Assembly: GCA_028724185.1 (NCBI GenBank)
Contig: JAQYDN010000007.1
Span: 25,447-89,446, forward strand
Length of the DNA stretch: 64,000 bases
Reading direction: 5' to 3'
DNA from: Bacillota bacterium
Lineage (GTDB): Bacteria > Bacillota > Clostridia > Tissierellales > Peptoniphilaceae
In this document: positions 35,447 through 44,696 of the stretch, in pieces
Layout of the letters: each line of letters opens with the position of its first letter
Position numbering within the stretch: position 1 is the first letter of the stretch
The notes under the pieces: generated by a model
What the model was told of the DNA's origin: nothing
Databases searched by the model: none
Seen by the model: only the letters and a program-made list of their open reading frames with translations
Made by a program: the position numbers and the translations under genes

Positions 35447-36208
35447 TTACCTGCTCCCCGCACTCGATGCGCCGTTTTTTTCGTAAAATCCGAAACACCG
35501 CGCGCTGAAACCCGGGGCGCCGACGACGTTCGGATAGCCGACGAATATGACGCCGCCGGTCGGAGGCATCTTGTCGAGGTTTCTCAACAATTCCACCTGA
35601 TAGATGTCCTGCGCCAAGACGTAGGTCTCGACGGGAAGACTTCCCACCTCGTTGGAGATAATGGAGGCGTCGGTATCCGAGGTCTCGTGCCCGATCGCCT
35701 TGACGCCTCTCTCTTCGATGAGCAGGCGGCAGGCGGGGATCGACCAACCCGGATAGTGGCTCACGCCGTCCTCGTCGATGTTGTCGAAGTTTTCCTCGCG
35801 CTTCGACCAATCGGTGCGGAGCGCGACAAATGCCCCTTCGGGAATGTCCCCGTGGGCACGCTCGTGTTCCAAAATGTCGTCCGGCCCGACGATGTAGTCG
35901 GGATCTTCCTTCACTTTCTCCGAGACGTCTACGACGACCAAGGGAAGCAGCGCGTCGCGCGGATCGAGTTCATCCAACATACGACCGCCCTCGGTAAAAT
36001 GTCCGGGCGCGTCAATGTGGGTACCGTACTGGCTCACCATCGAGTAGACGATCGCCGTAAACGCGTCCTTCTTAAAATTGTAGATTTCTTCGCTTTCGAG
36101 CGACCCGAATCCGGCCCAGTGCGGCGTCTCGGGCGAGACGGGATGCGACAGTTCCACGAATTCTATGCGTTTTTTAAAATCTTCAAGTTTTTCCCAAAGT
36201 GATGACAT
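35447..36208 (-). CDS. Cyclase/kynurenine formamidase-like metal-dependent hydrolase
   Basis: The 253-aa protein belongs to the cyclase family (PF04199). The metal-binding signature is SQYGTHIDAPGHF (HxGTHxDxPxH), and a late HETSDTD segment supplies further active-site residues. Family members include kynurenine formamidase (KynB) and isatin hydrolase. No kynurenine or tryptophan degradation genes are nearby, so the substrate is open. There is no signal peptide. A GGAGG site precedes the ATG. The gene stands alone between the SLH gene and the thiC terminator. Confidence 0.9.
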   Translation of the reverse strand: MSSLWEKLEDFKKRIEFVELSHPVSPETPHWAGFGSLESEEIYNFKKDAFTAIVYSMVSQYGTHIDAPGHFTEGGRMLDELDPRDALLPLVVVDVSEKVKEDPDYIVGPDDILEHERAHGDIPEGAFVALRTDWSKREENFDNIDEDGVSHYPGWSIPACRLLIEERGVKAIGHETSDTDASIISNEVGSLPVETYVLAQDIYQVELLRNLDKMPPTGGVIFVGYPNVVGAPGFSARCFGFYEKNGASSAGSR

Positions 36209-36268
36209 GACGTTCCTCCTTTTTTAAGGTTTATATCCATCCGCGTTGACGAACTAACGCGCAAGCGC

Positions 36269-36291
36269 AAAAAATGCCCCGAAGGGCATTT
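36269..36291 (-). terminator. Intrinsic terminator after thiC
   Basis: On the minus strand, AAATGCCC-TTCG-GGGCATTT is followed by TTT. It ends the thiM-thiE-thiD-thiC operon. Confidence 0.9.
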
Positions 36292-36312
36292 CAAGCGATT
36301 TTATGATTGTAT

Positions 36313-37614
36313 TTAGAGGATGTCGACGTCTTCCCCCGAGAGGGCTTTGTTCATGCTCCGCACCGCGCAGAATTTTCCGCACATGGAGCAGGTCTCTTCG
36401 ACTTCCGGCGCTCTCTCGTCGCGCACGCGCTTAGCGTGTTCGGGGTCCATCGCGTTTTCAAACATCTTGTCCCAGTCGAGTTCGCGTCTGGCCGCGCCCA
36501 TGCGGTCGTCGGCGTCGCGCGCCCCGGGAATTTTCTTCGCGATATCGGCGGCGTGGGCCGCGATCTTCGAGGCCATAATCCCCTGTTTGACGTCGTCGGC
36601 ATTGGGAAGTGCCAAGTGTTCGGCCGGCGTGACGTAGCAAAGGAAGGCCGCACCGCTAGCCGCCGCGACGGCACCGCCGATCGCCGAGGTGATGTGATCG
36701 TATCCGGGGGCGATGTCGGTGACGATCGGTCCCAAGACGTAAAACGGCGCGCCGTGGCAAATGCTCTGTTGAATTTCCATATTGCTGCGCACTTGGTCGA
36801 GCGGGACGTGTCCCGGGCCTTCGACCATGACTTGGACGTCTTTTTCCCACGCTCTTTGCGTCAACTCGCCGAGTCTGACGAGTTCTTCAATTTGGAGCAG
36901 GTCGCCCGCGTCGGCGAGGCAACCGGGGCGGGCGCCGTCGCCCAGGGAAATCGTCACGTCGTATTCCCTGCAGATGTCCAGGATCTCGTCGTAGTATTCG
37001 AAGAAGGGGTTTTCGTTTCCGGTCATGCTCATCCACGCGAAGATCAGCGAACCGCCGCGGGAGACGATGTTGGTGCGGCGTCCGAAGCGTTTTAGCTGTT
37101 CGACCGTGCGTCGGGTGAGTCCGCAGTGGAGCGTCACGAAGTCGACGCCGTCTTCGGCGTGGGCGCGGATAACTTCGAGGAAGTCTTCGGCGGTGAGTTC
37201 TCCCAAGTCTTTTTGGTGATAAATGACCGAGTCGTAGATCGGGACGGTGCCGATCATCGCGGGACATTCGGAGGTGAGTTTTCTCCTGAAGATCTTCGTA
37301 TCGCCGTGCGTCGAGAGGTCCATGATGGCGTCGCCGCCGAGGTCGACGGCGTATTGTACTTTTTTCAACTCTTCGTCCAAGTCGGAGACGTCCTTCGATA
37401 CGCCCAAGTTGACGTTGATCTTCGTCTTGAGCATGCTCCCGATCCCCGTCGGCTTGATGCACTTGTGGTTTTTATTGGCGGGGATGGCGACTTTTCCCTC
37501 CGCTACCCAACGGCGAATATCTTCGACGTCGCGATTTTCGTATGCTGCGACGGCTTCCATTTCTTTGGTCACGATGCCTTGTCTGGCCGCATCCATTTGT
37601 GTCGTATAGGTCAT
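36313..37614 (-). CDS. thiC: Phosphomethylpyrimidine synthase
   Basis: The 433-aa radical-SAM enzyme rearranges aminoimidazole ribotide to hydroxymethylpyrimidine phosphate, the pyrimidine half of thiamine. Family landmarks are [94 protein letters not shown] and the C-terminal cluster motif CSMCGKFCA. It is of the short bacterial/archaeal form without the extra N-terminal domain. Its ATG overlaps the thiD stop (ATGA). It is the last gene of the riboswitch-controlled operon. Confidence 0.98.
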   Translation of the reverse strand: MTYTTQMDAARQGIVTKEMEAVAAYENRDVEDIRRWVAEGKVAIPANKNHKCIKPTGIGSMLKTKINVNLGVSKDVSDLDEELKKVQYAVDLGGDAIMDLSTHGDTKIFRRKLTSECPAMIGTVPIYDSVIYHQKDLGELTAEDFLEVIRAHAEDGVDFVTLHCGLTRRTVEQLKRFGRRTNIVSRGGSLIFAWMSMTGNENPFFEYYDEILDICREYDVTISLGDGARPGCLADAGDLLQIEELVRLGELTQRAWEKDVQVMVEGPGHVPLDQVRSNMEIQQSICHGAPFYVLGPIVTDIAPGYDHITSAIGGAVAAASGAAFLCYVTPAEHLALPNADDVKQGIMASKIAAHAADIAKKIPGARDADDRMGAARRELDWDKMFENAMDPEHAKRVRDERAPEVEETCSMCGKFCAVRSMNKALSGEDVDIL

Positions 37615-38393
37615 GATTTAAAACTCCTTACCATATGATTAATCGGTCCCCGTCCTTTTCCCAAGTCGAGTCCGTCGTTGATTGCTTCGTACACGTAATC
37701 TTTGCCGCGATCGACCGCTTTCGCGACGCTTAAACCCAGCGCCAAATGCGAGGCGATCGCCGAGGACAGGGTGCAGCCCGTCCCGTGCGTATTGGGGTTG
37801 TCGAGCATCGGCTTTTCGTAGCGGTAGAGCTTCCCGTCGTAGAGGATATCGACGGCATCGCCCACGCCGTGACCGCCCTTGACGAGGGCGGCGACGCCGT
37901 AACATTTATAGATGCGTTTTGCCGCATCGATCTGCTGATCGACCGTCTCGATTTTCATCTCCGCCAGAATCTCCGCCTCCGGAATATTCGGCGTCACGAG
38001 CGTCGCTCGCGGAATCAAGACGTTTTTCAGCGCCGACTCGGCCTCTTTTTTTAAAAGACGCACCCCGCTCGTCGAAACCATCACGGGATCGACGACGACG
38101 GGACCTTCGTAATCGTCGAGCGCCTTGGCGATTGCCTGAATAATGTCGGGCGAGGAGACCATGCCGATTTTAATCGCATCCGGTTCGATATCGCTTCGCA
38201 CGGCTCGAATCTGCGCCCGCACCATCTCCTCGGACACGTCTTCGATCGCATCGACGCCCCGCGTATTTTGTGCCGTAATCGAGGTGATCGCGGAGGTGGC
38301 GAAGACGCCCAGGGCCGTCGCCGTCTTAATGTCGGCTTGGATGCCCGCTCCCCCCGACGAATCGCTCCCCGCGATCGTCATCATCGACTTCAT
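37611..38393 (-). CDS. thiD: Hydroxymethylpyrimidine/phosphomethylpyrimidine kinase
   Basis: The 260-aa ribokinase-family enzyme phosphorylates HMP and HMP-P. The N-terminal [28 protein letters not shown] and C-terminal [18 protein letters not shown] motifs (anion hole and catalytic Asp/Cys region) are present, with [12 protein letters not shown] between. I chose the ATG at 38393, which overlaps the thiE stop (ATGA), rather than the slightly longer track ORF. It links ThiC or salvage to thiamine phosphate synthase. Confidence 0.97.
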   Translation of the reverse strand: MKSMMTIAGSDSSGGAGIQADIKTATALGVFATSAITSITAQNTRGVDAIEDVSEEMVRAQIRAVRSDIEPDAIKIGMVSSPDIIQAIAKALDDYEGPVVVDPVMVSTSGVRLLKKEAESALKNVLIPRATLVTPNIPEAEILAEMKIETVDQQIDAAKRIYKCYGVAALVKGGHGVGDAVDILYDGKLYRYEKPMLDNPNTHGTGCTLSSAIASHLALGLSVAKAVDRGKDYVYEAINDGLDLGKGRGPINHMVRSFKS

Positions 38394-39076
38394 TTCGCCT
38401 GCTCCCAACGCGCGACGAGTTCCTCGGCCGCCTCCTTCGGGTCGTCCGCCGAGGCGATCGCCGAGACGACGAAAAATCCGTCGACGCCGGCATCCGCGAG
38501 GTCCTTCATATCGTCCGCTTTAACGCCCCCGCCGATGGTCACGGGGAGCGGCGAAATGCGCGAAAGTTCCTTGAGTTCTTCGAGCGAACGGTAGATGATG
38601 TTGCCCTCGCTGTCGATGCCGCAATCTCTCTTCGTCGCGGTCTCGTGTAGGGGACCCGCGCCGAAGTAGTCGATGTCTTTAAAATTATTGTCCTGAACAT
38701 AGCGCGTCAAGTCGCCCGTCGGCGCCGACAGGCCGATCACCGCGTCGGGCCCCAGGTATTTTCTGCACACGGCGACCGGGATGTCGGACTGTCCGACGTG
38801 AATACCGTCGACTTTCGCGCCGGCTTCCCGCGCCGCGAGAACGACGTCGAGTCGGTCGTCGATCAAAAGCGTCACTTCATCGGATAAGTCCATCTCCCTT
38901 AAGAGATCCGAGGTCTCGATCGCCAGATCGATCAACGCTCTTGCCGAAATCTCCTTCGAACGCAGTTGAATACAGGTAAATCCCGCTTCGACGGCGTTTC
39001 GGATAATCGGAACAACCGGCCGCCCCAAGGTGTTTTCGGGGCCGACCACGAAATATTTTTCAATGCTGAATTTCAT
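38390..39076 (-). CDS. thiE: Thiamine phosphate synthase, copy 1
   Basis: The 228-aa TIM-barrel enzyme joins HMP-PP with thiazole phosphate. Motifs are [70 protein letters not shown] and [13 protein letters not shown]. It sits between thiM and thiD in the TPP-riboswitch operon. The expected Q.R.K, DDR and HvGQ.D residues are all visible, so it should be active. A second, 204-aa ThiE homologue lies at 41.4 kb. Confidence 0.95.
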   Translation of the reverse strand: MKFSIEKYFVVGPENTLGRPVVPIIRNAVEAGFTCIQLRSKEISARALIDLAIETSDLLREMDLSDEVTLLIDDRLDVVLAAREAGAKVDGIHVGQSDIPVAVCRKYLGPDAVIGLSAPTGDLTRYVQDNNFKDIDYFGAGPLHETATKRDCGIDSEGNIIYRSLEELKELSRISPLPVTIGGGVKADDMKDLADAGVDGFFVVSAIASADDPKEAAEELVARWEQAK

Positions 39077-39077
39077 C

Positions 39078-39893
39078 TTATATGACCTCCATCGAGCAAC
39101 CCGACACGTCGCTCGGGCCCAAGTTGGAAAGCGCGTCTAAAAAGGCGACTTTAAAGCTCGCGGTACCTTCGGCCTCTTCTTCGGCGCGCTTTCCCGCGAC
39201 ATTGTAGGCATTCGTCGCCGCGAGCGCCGCCGTAAAGGGATCCGCCACCGCGAGATAGACCGCGCACACGCCGCCCAGGGAACAGCCGCTCCCCGTAATG
39301 CGGGCAAAGTATTCGCTTCCGCCGTGTGAAAGAATCGTCCGCTCGCCGTCGGTCACGAGGTCGTCTCGTCCCGAGACGCAGACGGCACCGCCGATAAAGC
39401 GCGCGATCGCCTCGGCGGACTCTCTCGCGGAGACGACGGTGTCGGTCGAATCGACGCCGCGCACCGTCCCCTTATCGCTCGAGACGAGTCCCCACATCTT
39501 CGCGACGCTGATCACTTCCGAGGCGTTACCCCGAATGAGTCTCGGAGGGTACGATTTCATTCCCTCCAACAGCTTCGTTCGAAGGTCGCCGACGCCGACT
39601 GCGACCGGATCCAGCACGTAGCCGCCGTGTTCATACGCCGTCTTCGCCATCTCCGGGACGGTCTGTTCGTAGACCGGCAAAATCGTCCCGACGTTGATGT
39701 AAATCGCAGGCGCCATTTCCGCCATCGCGCGGCCCTCGTCGGGCATGTAGATCATAGCGGCCGATCCGCCCGCGGCAATTTGCGCGTTTGCGACGAAGTC
39801 GATGGTCACGAAATTCGTAATCGACGGCGCCATCGGTCCCGTGCGTCGAACGTCCTCCACCGCTTTTTCTAAAGCTTGTTTGATATCTTCCAT
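39078..39893 (-). CDS. thiM: Hydroxyethylthiazole kinase
   Basis: The 271-aa product starts at the ATG at 39893 (MEDIKQALEKAVEDVRR) behind GGAAGG. The track extension runs back into the riboswitch terminator. The enzyme phosphorylates salvaged hydroxyethylthiazole. Motifs are ITNFVTIDFVANAQIAAGGSAAMIY, YVLDPVAVGVGDLRTKLL, PRLIRGNASEVISVA, GVDSTDTV and ITGSGCSLGGVCAVYLAV. It is the first gene of the operon and suggests thiazole salvage besides de novo synthesis by ThiSFGH. Confidence 0.96.
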   Translation of the reverse strand: MEDIKQALEKAVEDVRRTGPMAPSITNFVTIDFVANAQIAAGGSAAMIYMPDEGRAMAEMAPAIYINVGTILPVYEQTVPEMAKTAYEHGGYVLDPVAVGVGDLRTKLLEGMKSYPPRLIRGNASEVISVAKMWGLVSSDKGTVRGVDSTDTVVSARESAEAIARFIGGAVCVSGRDDLVTDGERTILSHGGSEYFARITGSGCSLGGVCAVYLAVADPFTAALAATNAYNVAGKRAEEEAEGTASFKVAFLDALSNLGPSDVSGCSMEVI

Positions 39894-39910
39894 ATTCAAC
39901 CTTCCTACAC

Positions 39911-39949
39911 AAAAAAAGAAGTATCCTCTCATTGAGAAGATACTTCTTG
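39911..39949 (-). terminator. Riboswitch-controlled terminator before thiM
   Basis: On the minus strand, AAGAAGTATCTTCTC-A-ATGAGAGGATACTTCTT (one bulge) is followed by TTTTT between the TPP aptamer and the thiM ribosome binding site. Confidence 0.88.
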
Positions 39950-39972
39950 GCGATTGATTTGATAAACATCGC

Positions 39973-40051
39973 CTGCATTCCTACGAGAGTGTTAGCTCAC
40001 AGGTTCAAAGGGTCAGGTTTTACCTTCTCAACGTCAAAGTCCCCCTTGCAG
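39973..40051 (-). promoter_or_regulatory. TPP riboswitch (thi-box)
   Basis: The minus strand reads CTGCAAGGGGGACTT, GTTGAGAAGG, ACCCTTTGAACCTG and CTCGTAGGAATGCAGG, the conserved TPP aptamer segments. P1 is CTGCA/TGCAG. The canonical CTGAGA is TTGAGA here, a tolerated variant. It should switch off thiM-thiE-thiD-thiC when TPP is high. Confidence 0.94.
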
Positions 40052-40066
40052 TATTCGATTAAGAAA

Positions 40067-40095
40067 ACCTTAACACCCATGCGAATGTTTGTCAA
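40067..40095 (-). promoter_or_regulatory. Promoter of the TPP-riboswitch operon
   Basis: The minus strand has TTGACA, 17 nt and a weak -10 TAAGGT that is strengthened by an upstream TGT (extended -10 form). Confidence 0.55.
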
Positions 40096-40101
40096 ATGCG
40101 A

Positions 40102-40578
40102 TTATTTAATTTTTAAACGCCCTACTTTGCCGCTCGCGTGTTCGATGTCGATCGAAAAGACGGCCGCTTTTCCGCAATTTTCAGCGGTTTTCGCGTTCAT
40201 CTCGCGATCGACGCTCGGTGCGAGACGATCCGTCATAAAGCGCAGCGCTTTTTTTCTTTCCTCGCCTTCCAAGACGGATACGCGACCGAAGAGGATCGCC
40301 GAGGCGTAAGCCGTCGTGTATTCCTCTTCGACGATCTCACTCTCGCCGACGACGGTAAAACTCACGCGGTTATTTTTTTGCATCGCGTCCCACTTATGTC
40401 CGGACGTCGTGCCGTGAAAGTAAATCTTTCCGCCCTCGTAGGCGTAGTTTACGGGAACGCCGTAGGGATAGCCGCCAACCTCTGTCAGCGAGAGCACGCC
40501 CCACGTTTCCTTCTTTAAGAGTTCGCGCAACGCGCCATCGGACATCTTCTGTTCGGCGCGCGTCATGTCCCTAAACAT
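40102..40578 (-). CDS. NimA-like pyridoxamine 5'-phosphate oxidase family flavoprotein
   Basis: The 158-aa split-barrel flavoprotein (MFRDMTRAEQKMSDGALRELLKKETWGVLSLTEVGGYPYGVPVNYAYEGGKIYFHGTTSGHKWDAM) resembles NimA/5-nitroimidazole-reductase-like proteins and other FMN-binding PNPOx-fold enzymes. The GVPVNYAYE...IYFHG strand pair and GHKWDAMQKNNRVSF form the FMN site. The physiological substrate is unknown, and nitroimidazole reduction is only one possible activity. It overlaps the EFR1 gene by 8 nt, so the two are translated together, suggesting an electron donor-acceptor pair. Confidence 0.85.
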   Translation of the reverse strand: MFRDMTRAEQKMSDGALRELLKKETWGVLSLTEVGGYPYGVPVNYAYEGGKIYFHGTTSGHKWDAMQKNNRVSFTVVGESEIVEEEYTTAYASAILFGRVSVLEGEERKKALRFMTDRLAPSVDREMNAKTAENCGKAAVFSIDIEHASGKVGRLKIK

Positions 40579-41323
40579 GCTTCTCCCTTATCTTTTCAAA
40601 GGTGTATCTGAATTTTCCCTGTGTCTTCTTTCCGTATTCGATCGCCTCGACCGGACAGTGATTGATGCACGCCATACAGTGGGTGCAGCGGTCGAGCCAC
40701 ACGGGCCTTCCGTCTTCCATCACGACGTTGGCGAGGACGCACCGTCTCTCACACTCGCCGCAGCCGATGCACGCATCGGTCGCATAAAACGGGTCGGCCT
40801 TGACGAAGAGCGCATAGAAGGCGCCGTTGATGAGCGATCCGAATCTCCCTGAAAATTTGACGGGTTCTCGGTGGAATTCTCCCCGCGCGATACACGCCGC
40901 GATCCGCTCGATCTTCTCTTCGGCGCGCGCCACGATCTCTCTCGACTCGCTCACGCCGGGCACGTCGAACATCGCGACGTAATTTTCGGGCATGACGACC
41001 GAAAAGATGCCGCCGTAGGAAACGCCGATGTCCTTCGCGAGAACTTTCGCGTATTTCTCGGCATTTCCGATTCCCCCGCCGCATGTCATGACGAAGTAGA
41101 TGCGCTCGGCCGATACCTTAATCTGCCTCAGATAATTCTCGACAAGTCTCGGCACGCGCCAGCAGTAAGTCGGCGTGACGATTATCGCCGTCGCATCGTC
41201 GATGTCGTCCATCGTCCCCGATCGGATGCGCTCTCCGAGGTCGATGCTATCCGTCTTCAAGTACTCGCCCAGCTTCGAGGCGACGTAGGCGCTGTTTCCC
41301 GTTCCGCTATAGTAGTAAATCAT
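40571..41323 (-). CDS. EFR1-type flavodoxin-ferredoxin fusion protein
   Basis: The 250-aa protein has an N-terminal flavodoxin-like FMN domain (MIYYYSGTGNSAYVASKLGEYL, IIVTPTYCWRVPRLVENYL, FVMTCGGGIGNAEKYA). Two C-terminal 4Fe-4S motifs follow (ACIGCGECERRCVLANV and DRCTHCMACINHCPVEAIEYG). It is a soluble electron carrier and fits the 'EFR1 family ferrodoxin' group common in gut and vaginal anaerobes. A likely promoter overlaps the end of thiE2, so it may be expressed apart from the thiazole operon. The NimA-like gene follows with overlap. Confidence 0.88.
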   Translation of the reverse strand: MIYYYSGTGNSAYVASKLGEYLKTDSIDLGERIRSGTMDDIDDATAIIVTPTYCWRVPRLVENYLRQIKVSAERIYFVMTCGGGIGNAEKYAKVLAKDIGVSYGGIFSVVMPENYVAMFDVPGVSESREIVARAEEKIERIAACIARGEFHREPVKFSGRFGSLINGAFYALFVKADPFYATDACIGCGECERRCVLANVVMEDGRPVWLDRCTHCMACINHCPVEAIEYGKKTQGKFRYTFEKIREKHV

Positions 41324-41341
41324 GATTCCCTCCTACAGGGA

Positions 41342-41368
41342 AGTATAGCACAACTACAGGCGATTCAA
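41342..41368 (-). promoter_or_regulatory. Putative promoter for the EFR1-NimA pair
   Basis: The minus strand has TTGAAT, 15 nt and TATACT, with TGC directly before the -10 (TGCTATACT). The -35 lies inside the last codons of thiE2. Confidence 0.45.
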
Positions 41369-41968
41369 CATCTCCCGCAGCTCCAAAACCGCCCGCTTCG
41401 GATCCTCGGCGTACTGGATCGCCGAGACGACGCAAATGCCGTCCATCGGAAGTCCCGCAAGCTTCGGCAGCGTCTTTCGGTTAATGCCGCCGATCGCAAA
41501 GACGGGCACGCGCACCGTCTCTTTGATGGCACGAAACATCTCGGGAGAAGTCCTCTTCGTAATCACTTTGGTGTTGGTGTGAAACAGGGCGCCCGTCCCG
41601 AAGTAGTCGGCGCCTTCCCGCTCCGCCTCCTTCGCCCGCTCGACGCTCTTCACCGAGGCGCCGATCACCGCGTCCTCGCCCAAGATTTCGCGCGCCACCG
41701 ATACCGGCAAGTCGTCCCGTCCGAGGTGGACGCCGCAGCCGACCGCCTTCGCCACGTCGATGCGGTCGTCGACGATAAAGGTCGTTCCGTGCGCGTCCGC
41801 CTTTTCCTTTAGCCGCATCGCCAGCCGATAAACCTCGGCGTCGGTCCGGTTCTTCTCGCGCAGCTGCAGGTAGTCGATGCCGCCCTCGAGCGCGGAATCC
41901 ACCGACGCGAAGAAATCGTCCTCGCGCTCGAACGCCTCCGAGTTGGTCACAAAATAGAGAGATTTCAT
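41354..41968 (-). CDS. thiE2: Thiamine phosphate synthase-like protein, copy 2
   Basis: The 204-aa ThiE/TenI-fold protein shows YLQLREKNRTDAEVYRLAM, TTFIVDDRIDVAKAVGCGVHLGRDDLPV, VIGASVKSVERAKEAEREGADYFGTGALFHTNTK and PVFAIGGINRKTL. The Q.R.K and DDR residues of active ThiE are present. The usual HvGQ.D is HLGRDD here, and VIGxS is retained. It could be a second thiamine phosphate synthase or a TenI-like thiazole tautomerase, and its place at the end of the thiSFGH operon fits either. Its start overlaps the thiH stop by 4 nt. Confidence 0.85.
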   Translation of the reverse strand: MKSLYFVTNSEAFEREDDFFASVDSALEGGIDYLQLREKNRTDAEVYRLAMRLKEKADAHGTTFIVDDRIDVAKAVGCGVHLGRDDLPVSVAREILGEDAVIGASVKSVERAKEAEREGADYFGTGALFHTNTKVITKRTSPEMFRAIKETVRVPVFAIGGINRKTLPKLAGLPMDGICVVSAIQYAEDPKRAVLELREMLNRL

Positions 41969-43125
41969 AGACGGATGTAGTCGTTTCTCAAGACGTAGAG
42001 ACCTTCTTCGCCGAGGTCCTCCTCGATCTCATCGAGCGTCCGCGTATCGGCGATGACGAATTGTTCCTCGCCCTCGTCCTCTTCGTGTTCTTCGGTGCGA
42101 CGGCCGATTCCCGTATCCACCGACGCGGAGATCTTCGTGGCGCCGTAATACATCGCGCGGTCTCTGAATTCTTTTCTCTCGCGCGTGGAGATCGTCATCG
42201 ACGCAAAGGGCATAAAGATGCGTATCGCGAGGATAAACTGCATCAGTTTCTTTTCGCCGATGCGGTTCGTGTTGTCGACCTCCTCGGCGCCGTGCGTCGG
42301 GCGAATCCTCGGAAGAGAGATCGCGATTTCGATATGCGGATATTTTTGTTGAATTAAAAATGCGTGCAGCCCCATGGAGTAGGCGTCTCTTACCGGGTCG
42401 CTCAAACCGAACAGCGCGCCGAATCCGACGCCGCGCATGCCGCCCATCGCCGCTCGCTCCTGGGTGTTCATCCGGTAGGTGATGCTGCGCTTGTGTCCGT
42501 GGGGATGGTAGTACGCGTAGGCCTCGGGGTCGTAGGTTTCCTGAAATACCGTTACGAAGTCGGCGCCCGCCTCTTGGAGACGCTCATAGTCTTCGACGTT
42601 TACCGGGTAAATTTCGAGACCGACGACGCGGAAGTACTTTCTCGCGAGGCGTACCGCCATCTCGATATAACTGATCGGGGAAAACTTATCGGATTCGCCG
42701 GTAAGAATCAGGACGTCTTCAATGCCCTCCGCGGCGAGCGCCTTCATCTCGTCTTCGATCTCTTCCTCGCTGAGCATCGCGCGCTTGATGTCGCTCTTCG
42801 AGTTAAATCCGCAGTAGCGACATCCGTTTTCACAATAATTGGCGATGTAGAGCGGGGAGAAGGAGTAGACGTTGTCGCCGAAGTATTGGCGGCGCAGCAT
42901 CCGCGCTTTTTCGGCCATGGGCTCTAAAAAGTCCTCCGCCGCCTCGCTCAAGAGCGCGTAGTAATCGTCCGGACTCAGACGGTCCTTCTCGAGCGCCGCG
43001 CGCACGTCTTCGGCGGTGACGGTTCGATTCGACTGTTCTTTATAGCTCGAGGCGATCTTATTCGGAATCTCCTCCGAAATTCGATCCATCTCCGGAAAGT
43101 ACTCGTGGACATCTTTAATATTCAT
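41965..43125 (-). CDS. thiH: 2-iminoacetate synthase
   Basis: The product is 386 aa from the ATG at 43125 behind AGAGGTG. The track's TTG start is 15 nt earlier. The radical-SAM cluster motif is CENGCRYCGFNSK (CxxxCxxC). Further landmarks are EDVLILTGESDKFSPISYIEMAVRLARKYF, VTVFQETYDPEAY, MGGMRGVGFGALFGLSDP and ISLPRIRPTHGAEEV. ThiH cleaves tyrosine to dehydroglycine for thiazole formation in anaerobes. It is coupled to thiG upstream and thiE2 downstream. Confidence 0.96.
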   Translation of the reverse strand: MNIKDVHEYFPEMDRISEEIPNKIASSYKEQSNRTVTAEDVRAALEKDRLSPDDYYALLSEAAEDFLEPMAEKARMLRRQYFGDNVYSFSPLYIANYCENGCRYCGFNSKSDIKRAMLSEEEIEDEMKALAAEGIEDVLILTGESDKFSPISYIEMAVRLARKYFRVVGLEIYPVNVEDYERLQEAGADFVTVFQETYDPEAYAYYHPHGHKRSITYRMNTQERAAMGGMRGVGFGALFGLSDPVRDAYSMGLHAFLIQQKYPHIEIAISLPRIRPTHGAEEVDNTNRIGEKKLMQFILAIRIFMPFASMTISTRERKEFRDRAMYYGATKISASVDTGIGRRTEEHEEDEGEEQFVIADTRTLDEIEEDLGEEGLYVLRNDYIRL

Positions 43126-43136
43126 GGGCGCACCTC

Positions 43137-43898
43137 TCAATCAAAAAAGTCTCTCAACGGCGACGAGGGATCGGCCCCGCGGCTCAGCACTCTGCCCGGC
43201 TTGGACAGGTAGGCGAGGCGTCCCGCTTCGATTCCCTTCTTAAATGCCTCCGCCATCATCGGAATGTTCGAGGCCGTCGCGATGCCGGTGTTCGCCATGA
43301 TCGCAGCCGCTCCCATTTCCATCGCCTCAGCCGCTTGAGACGGACGGCCGATTCCCGCATCGACGATGACGGGAAGGTCGATTTCGTCGATGATGATCTG
43401 GATAAAGTCCTTCGTCGAAAGACCCTTGTTGCTGCCGATCGGCGCGGCGAGGGGCATGATCGACGCCGCACCGGCATCCCTCAAATCTCTCGCATAGTTG
43501 AGATCCGGATACATATACGGCATGACGATGAAGTCTTCTTTTGCGAGCACTTCCGTCGCCTTCAACGTCTCTTCGTTGTCCGGAAGAAGGTATTTGGAAT
43601 CGCGCATAATTTCAATCTTGACGAGATTTCCGCAACCCATTTCCTTGGCGAGTCGCGCGATGCGGATCGCCTCGTCGGCGTCGCGCGCGCCGCTCGTGTT
43701 GGGAATGAGCGTCACGTGTTCGGGTATGTAGTCCAAGATGTTTTTAACATCGGCCGTGTTCGCGCGTCTCAAGGCGACGGTCACCATTTCCGCGCCGGCG
43801 TGTTCGACCGCCGCATCGATCAACTCCGGTGCGTATTTTCCCGAGCCCAAGATAAAACGTGAGCTGAATTCCTTATCTCCCAATGTCCACTTATCCAT
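43137..43898 (-). CDS. thiG: Thiazole synthase
   Basis: The 253-aa TIM-barrel enzyme builds thiazole phosphate from DXP, dehydroglycine and ThiS thiocarboxylate. It shows [31 protein letters not shown] with the substrate-binding Lys region, [41 protein letters not shown] and [30 protein letters not shown]. Length is standard. A GGAGGATATTC site precedes the ATG, which overlaps thiF by 8 nt. Confidence 0.97.
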   Translation of the reverse strand: MDKWTLGDKEFSSRFILGSGKYAPELIDAAVEHAGAEMVTVALRRANTADVKNILDYIPEHVTLIPNTSGARDADEAIRIARLAKEMGCGNLVKIEIMRDSKYLLPDNEETLKATEVLAKEDFIVMPYMYPDLNYARDLRDAGAASIMPLAAPIGSNKGLSTKDFIQIIIDEIDLPVIVDAGIGRPSQAAEAMEMGAAAIMANTGIATASNIPMMAEAFKKGIEAGRLAYLSKPGRVLSRGADPSSPLRDFFD

Positions 43899-44526
43899 GA
43901 ATATCCTCCTCTTGATCGATCAGTTCCAAGACGACGCGACATTCCATCGCCGCAATCGCCATCACTTTCGGCATGTAACAATCGTTTCTGTTTTCGCCGT
44001 GGAAATCTCCGACGACATATATATTGTTCAAGTCCTTTCGACGCAGCTTTCCGTGGATGCCCGCGACACCCGTCGTACAGATATAGGGCTTTTCTCTCTC
44101 GCAAAAATAATCGTAGGCGAGCACCTTCGACTCGACACCGTCGAAGGCCTCGATAACGATGTCCGCCTCGTCGTATAAGCGCTCGAGTTCGCCTCCATCG
44201 ACGTAGCGATCCCTCGCCTCCACTTCGACATAGGGCAACATCTCTTGCAGGTGCGCCTTCGTCCGCTCCACCTTCTTTTTACCGATGTCGCGGACGCCGT
44301 AGTTTTGCCTGTTTAAATTCGACGCCTCGACCACGTCGTAATCGTAAAGAATCAAGCGGCCGATTCCTAAACGCGCGAGCATCATCGCGACATTACTCCC
44401 GAGGCCGCCCGCGCCCAAGATCGCGACCGTCACATCTTTCAGTTTCGAATTAATCTCGGGTCGCTGCCTCGCGAGGACCGCCTCGCGTTTAACCTCCACC
44501 GGTAAAAGAAAAAACTTCCAGCACAT
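43891..44526 (-). CDS. thiF: ThiS adenylyltransferase ThiF
   Basis: The E1-like enzyme of up to 211 aa activates the ThiS C-terminus with ATP. The nucleotide-binding Rossmann motif is [21 protein letters not shown], with [20 protein letters not shown] and [20 protein letters not shown]. The start is uncertain. The track ATG (44526) lies inside thiS and has no ribosome binding site. A GTG at 44499 ([16 protein letters not shown]) overlaps the thiS stop and fits coupling better, but also lacks a clear site. It is of the short clostridial type, lacking the paired zinc cysteines of E. coli ThiF. Confidence 0.93.
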   Translation of the reverse strand: MCWKFFLLPVEVKREAVLARQRPEINSKLKDVTVAILGAGGLGSNVAMMLARLGIGRLILYDYDVVEASNLNRQNYGVRDIGKKKVERTKAHLQEMLPYVEVEARDRYVDGGELERLYDEADIVIEAFDGVESKVLAYDYFCEREKPYICTTGVAGIHGKLRRKDLNNIYVVGDFHGENRNDCYMPKVMAIAAMECRVVLELIDQEEDIHG

Positions 44527-44683
44527 CGTCGTCCGTAACGTAGGTCGTATCGATGTCTGCGCGGCGAACCAGTTCCCGGTTCTTTTCGAGTGCTACCGCC
44601 TCGGGATCGAAGCCCGCATCGATTAATACGGATCGCAAATCTTTTTTTCCGTCGATTTTTACATCCCTGTCGTTTATTCTCAT
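44489..44683 (-). CDS. thiS: Sulfur carrier protein ThiS
   Basis: The 64-aa ubiquitin-like carrier MRINDRDVKIDGKKDLRSVLIDAGFDPEAVALEKNRELVRRADID ends in FSFTGGG. The terminal Gly-Gly becomes the thiocarboxylate sulfur donor. I chose the ATG at 44683, placed 4 nt behind AGGAGGTG. The track starts at a GTG within the ribosome binding site. It is first in the thiS-thiF-thiG-thiH-thiE2 operon. Confidence 0.93.
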   Translation of the reverse strand: MRINDRDVKIDGKKDLRSVLIDAGFDPEAVALEKNRELVRRADIDTTYVTDDDVLEVFSFTGGG

Positions 44684-44696
44684 AGTCACCTCCTAC

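Noticed and set aside
39950-40100. Possible small RNA gene separate from the TPP riboswitch
   Set aside because: All conserved segments belong to one TPP aptamer with its promoter and terminator.
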